The position numbers and the translations under genes were made by a program. Below the pieces are notes generated by a model. It saw only the letters and a list, made by a program, of their open reading frames with translations. It did not search any database and had not been told where the DNA came from. From Betaproteobacteria bacterium UBA2592 (GTDB lineage: Bacteria; Pseudomonadota; Gammaproteobacteria; Burkholderiales; Rhodocyclaceae), in contig DDKS01000062.1 in assembly GCA_002340095.1 (NCBI GenBank), positions 1 to 19,494 of the forward strand: DNA of 19,494 nt. The letters are read 5' to 3'. Of this stretch, positions 17,390-19,494 are shown one piece after another; the stretch's first letter is position 1, and each line of letters starts with the position of its first letter.

Positions 17390-17633
17390 GATCGAAATCC
17401 TGGTGCTTGTCGCCGTGCTGGCCTGGCTGGCCTATGGTCTGTGGCAAGATGCCCGGGCCGGACGGCTCGCGCCCGAGGCATTGCGCGCCGACATCGCCGA
17501 CATGGGCGGCTGGCCGATGCTGGCACTTCTCATCGGTCTCGTCGTTTTTCTCCTGGTCACCGGCATCGTCGGGCTGATCGCGCTCGTCGGTTTTGCCGCC
17601 GTCTGGCGCGTGATCTGGTCGTTCATGCGCTGA
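17388..17633 (+). CDS. Small inner-membrane protein, 81 aa, two TM segments
   Basis: This hypothetical protein begins MIEILVLVAVLAWLAYGLW, one membrane helix. A polar loop follows (QDARAGRLAPEALRADIADMGG), then a long hydrophobic stretch (PMLALLIGLVVFLLVTGIVG and beyond) that may form one or two helices. It ends with a short WSFMR tail. The strong GC3 bias and hydrophobic pattern favour a real gene. An in-frame ATG at 17370 would add 6 residues. The Shine-Dalgarno site is weak at both starts. I see no recognisable family. Its start codon overlaps the start codon of the minus-strand ORF in CATG (17387-17390). Confidence 0.65.
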   Translation: MIEILVLVAVLAWLAYGLWQDARAGRLAPEALRADIADMGGWPMLALLIGLVVFLLVTGIVGLIALVGFAAVWRVIWSFMR

Positions 17634-17669
17634 CCTCCTGCAGCCGAAGACTGGGGCGCGCACGAATCC

Positions 17670-18413
17670 TCAGCCGTTGGCCAGCCCCACCACACTGCCG
17701 ACCACGATCAGGGCCGGCGGCTTCACCTCGTGTCGGGTGGCGGTTTCCGGCAGACGTGCGAGGGAACAGGTCCACATGCGTTGTTCCGGCAAGGTGGCCT
17801 TGTAGATCAGGGCTGCCGGCGTATCCGCTGCCAGGCCGTGGGCCTGCAGTTCCGCCGCAATGGTCTCCAGCCCGGCGATGCCCATGTAGAACACCAGGGT
17901 CTGGCCGGGCCGGGCCAGGGCCGGCCAGTCCAGATTCACGCTGTGGTCCTTCAGGTGGCCGGTGACGAAGACGCAGCTCTGGGCGTGCTCCCGGTGCGTC
18001 AGGGGAAAGCCGAAGGCGGCTCCGGCCCCCAGGGCGGCGGTGATGCCCGGCACGATCTCGACGGGCACTCCTGCCGCCAGCAGCACCTCCATCTCCTCCC
18101 CGCCCCGGCCGAAGACGAAGGGATCACCGCCCTTCAACCGCACCACCCGCTTGCCCTCCCGTGCCAGCCGCAGCAACAGGGCGCTGATTTCCTCCTGGGG
18201 CAGGGTGTGGTTGGAGGCTTTCTTGCCCACATAAATGCGTTCCACCCCGGCGGGGATCATCTCCAGAATGCCGCCGCCCACCAGGTTGTCGTACACCACC
18301 ACCTGGGCGGTCTGGAGCAGGCGCAGGGCCTTCAGGGTCAGTAATTCCGGATCGCCGGGGCCGGCACCCACCAGGGCGACGGGAGCAGGAGGGAAGAAGG
18401 AGGGTGTTCTCAT
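17670..18413 (-). CDS. cobA: Uroporphyrinogen-III C-methyltransferase
   Basis: This SUMT enzyme adds two SAM-derived methyl groups to uroporphyrinogen III, giving precorrin-2 for cobalamin and siroheme. It is a single-domain form of 247 aa, not the CysG fusion. Motifs: VALVGAGPGDPELLTLKA at the N-terminus, VVYDNLV, RLKGGDPFVFGRGGEE, and VPGITAALGAGAAFGFPLTHR. It lies 46 bases behind cobJ on the same strand and is probably co-transcribed, which points to the cobalamin rather than the siroheme branch. No clear Shine-Dalgarno site is seen at the chosen ATG, so a slightly different start is possible. Confidence 0.95.
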   Translation of the reverse strand: MRTPSFFPPAPVALVGAGPGDPELLTLKALRLLQTAQVVVYDNLVGGGILEMIPAGVERIYVGKKASNHTLPQEEISALLLRLAREGKRVVRLKGGDPFVFGRGGEEMEVLLAAGVPVEIVPGITAALGAGAAFGFPLTHREHAQSCVFVTGHLKDHSVNLDWPALARPGQTLVFYMGIAGLETIAAELQAHGLAADTPAALIYKATLPEQRMWTCSLARLPETATRHEVKPPALIVVGSVVGLANG

Positions 18414-18459
18414 GATGGTGTGGATTCGGTAGAAGCATTCAGGGGGTTACTGACTTCAC

Positions 18460-19449
18460 TCATGCTTTGACCTCGGCTTCGTCCGCCACTTCCGGTCCGG
18501 CGGCCAGGGCGGCGGCGATGTAGTCCTCCGGCAGACGGTATTCCATGGCCAGTTCGGCGGCGCTCTTGCCGCTGGCGCGGATGGCTTCCAGCCAGCCGTT
18601 GAGGCCGGTGGACAGGGAACGGCCGGCCTGCTCGCCGCCCTTGGTGGAACGCTCTCCCTCGGCCACGTCGTACTTGTTGGCATAGCCCCGGGGTGTGACC
18701 ATGAGGCCGTCCCGGATGAAGGTGTTGGAGTTGCCGATGAGTACCGTAGACAGCATACCGATGTCGGCCTCGGCCATCTGCGCCAGGGTGGTGAATTCAA
18801 TGCGCTGTTTGGGCCGGAAGGCGCTTTTGACGATGGCTACCGGGGTGTCCGGGTCCCGGTGGCGCAGGAAGATGCGCTGGGCCTCCTGAATCTGGCGGGT
18901 GCGGCGACCGCTCTTGGGGTTGTACAGGGCCACCACGAAGTCCGCGTAGGCCACCGCGTCCAGACGGCGGGCGATGGTGGGCCAGGGGGTGAGCAGGTCG
19001 GAGAGGGAGATGGCGCAGAAGTCGTGGGTGAGCGGCGCGCCCACCAAGGCGGCGCAGGTGTTCAGCGCCGAGGCCCCGGGGACGACCTCCACCTCGATCT
19101 CGGAATCGGGGGTCCAGCCGGCCTGGAACAGCACTTCGAAAGTGGGGCCGGCCATGCCGTACACACCGGCGTCGCCGGAGGAAATCAAGGCCACTTTCTT
19201 GCCCTGCCTGGCCCGGTCCAGCGCCTCCATGGCCCGGTCCAGTTCCTCGGTCATGCCCTTTTTCACTACCTCCTTGCCCGCCAGCAGGTCTTCCACCAGG
19301 CGGATGTAGGTGGCGTAGCCGATCACCGTGTCGGCTTCGGCGATGGCGGCCCGGGCGCGGCCGGTCATGTGTTCCACGGCGCCGGGGCCCAGGCCCACCA
19401 GCATGATCTTGCCGGTCCTGGCCGGGACCTTGGTTTGAATGTCGGTCAT
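18460..19449 (-). CDS. cobJ: Precorrin-3B C17-methyltransferase with C-terminal extension
   Basis: CobJ/CbiH methylates C-17 and drives ring contraction in corrin synthesis, using SAM. Residues about 13-257 are the catalytic domain: KIMLVGLGPGAVEHMTGRA, VALISSGDAGVYGMAGPTFE, VVPGASALNTCAALVGAPLTHDF, VALYNPKSGRR and MVTPRGYANKYD. The protein is 329 aa, while the core family is about 240-260. The extra ~72 residues contain a helical GLNGWLEAIRASGKSAAELA segment that looks like a small helix-turn-helix-type or tetrahelical module. GAGGAG stands 9 bases before the ATG. The gene starts close to the window end, so further cobalamin genes may lie outside. CobA follows downstream. Confidence 0.94.
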   Translation of the reverse strand: MTDIQTKVPARTGKIMLVGLGPGAVEHMTGRARAAIAEADTVIGYATYIRLVEDLLAGKEVVKKGMTEELDRAMEALDRARQGKKVALISSGDAGVYGMAGPTFEVLFQAGWTPDSEIEVEVVPGASALNTCAALVGAPLTHDFCAISLSDLLTPWPTIARRLDAVAYADFVVALYNPKSGRRTRQIQEAQRIFLRHRDPDTPVAIVKSAFRPKQRIEFTTLAQMAEADIGMLSTVLIGNSNTFIRDGLMVTPRGYANKYDVAEGERSTKGGEQAGRSLSTGLNGWLEAIRASGKSAAELAMEYRLPEDYIAAALAAGPEVADEAEVKA

Positions 19450-19480
19450 GAAATCGCTCCTCGAAAGTTCAGTGAACCTT

Positions 19481-19494
19481 AAAACCTCAGTTAA
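19481..19494. repeat. Start of a second copy of the terminal repeat
   Basis: AAACCTCAGTTAA at 19482-19494 is identical to positions 1-13 and in the same orientation. It is cut off by the window end, so whether the ACCACAGAG unit follows cannot be seen. It lies 32 bases upstream of cobJ. Confidence 0.6.

Noticed and set aside
17148..17663. A 171-codon minus-strand ORF across the small-gene region
   Set aside because: Low-complexity Asp/Gly/Gln/His translation typical of a shadow frame. It conflicts with the hydrophobic, GC3-biased plus-strand gene.

Overview
The window looks like a chromosomal piece of a high-GC betaproteobacterium, most likely from the Rhodocyclales/Azospira-Dechloromonas-Thauera neighbourhood. 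This placement is inferred from the metK / lipid A acyltransferase / dapF-DUF484-xerC gene order, strongly GC-biased third codon positions and family signatures, not from a search. No tRNA, rRNA, CRISPR array, phage gene or transposase is visible. Nearly all DNA is coding, and no gene-free stretch exceeds about 250 bases.

Layout. Positions 1-248 hold a dispersed inverted repeat and a terminator. Next come a TerB-DUF697 membrane-associated protein (minus) and, divergently, an Old Yellow Enzyme-type alkene reductase (plus), with a perfect 8-bp inverted repeat between them. A bidirectional hairpin separates the reductase from a minus-strand pair: an HPF/RaiA-type ribosome-associated protein followed by a P2-type cation ATPase. 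The mRNA leader of this pair can fold into a 10-bp hairpin that hides its ribosome binding site. A NhaR-like LysR regulator is divergent from the pair. Positions 6606-9604 hold a secreted solo substrate-binding protein overlapping a HAMP-GGDEF-degenerate EAL sensor, probably one signalling unit that makes c-di-GMP.

The central part is housekeeping: metK (minus), then a tight plus-strand run of two lipid A acyltransferase paralogues, a GNAT acetyltransferase, dapF, a DUF484 protein and xerC. Several of these overlap by 1-4 bases, so they are probably co-transcribed. Directly behind xerC sits a compact unit of promoter, Shine-Dalgarno site, 49-codon basic ORF and strong terminator. This is the least described item in the window. 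It is followed by an RlmI-type rRNA methyltransferase, two small hypothetical genes with overlapping start codons on opposite strands, and the minus-strand cobalamin genes cobJ and cobA. The window ends in the same 13 bases with which it begins.

The most promising leads are the autonomous 49-aa gene, the self-sequestering leader of the HPF-ATPase pair beside nhaR, unusual ion-site residues in the ATPase, and the pairing of a periplasmic binding protein with a c-di-GMP enzyme.
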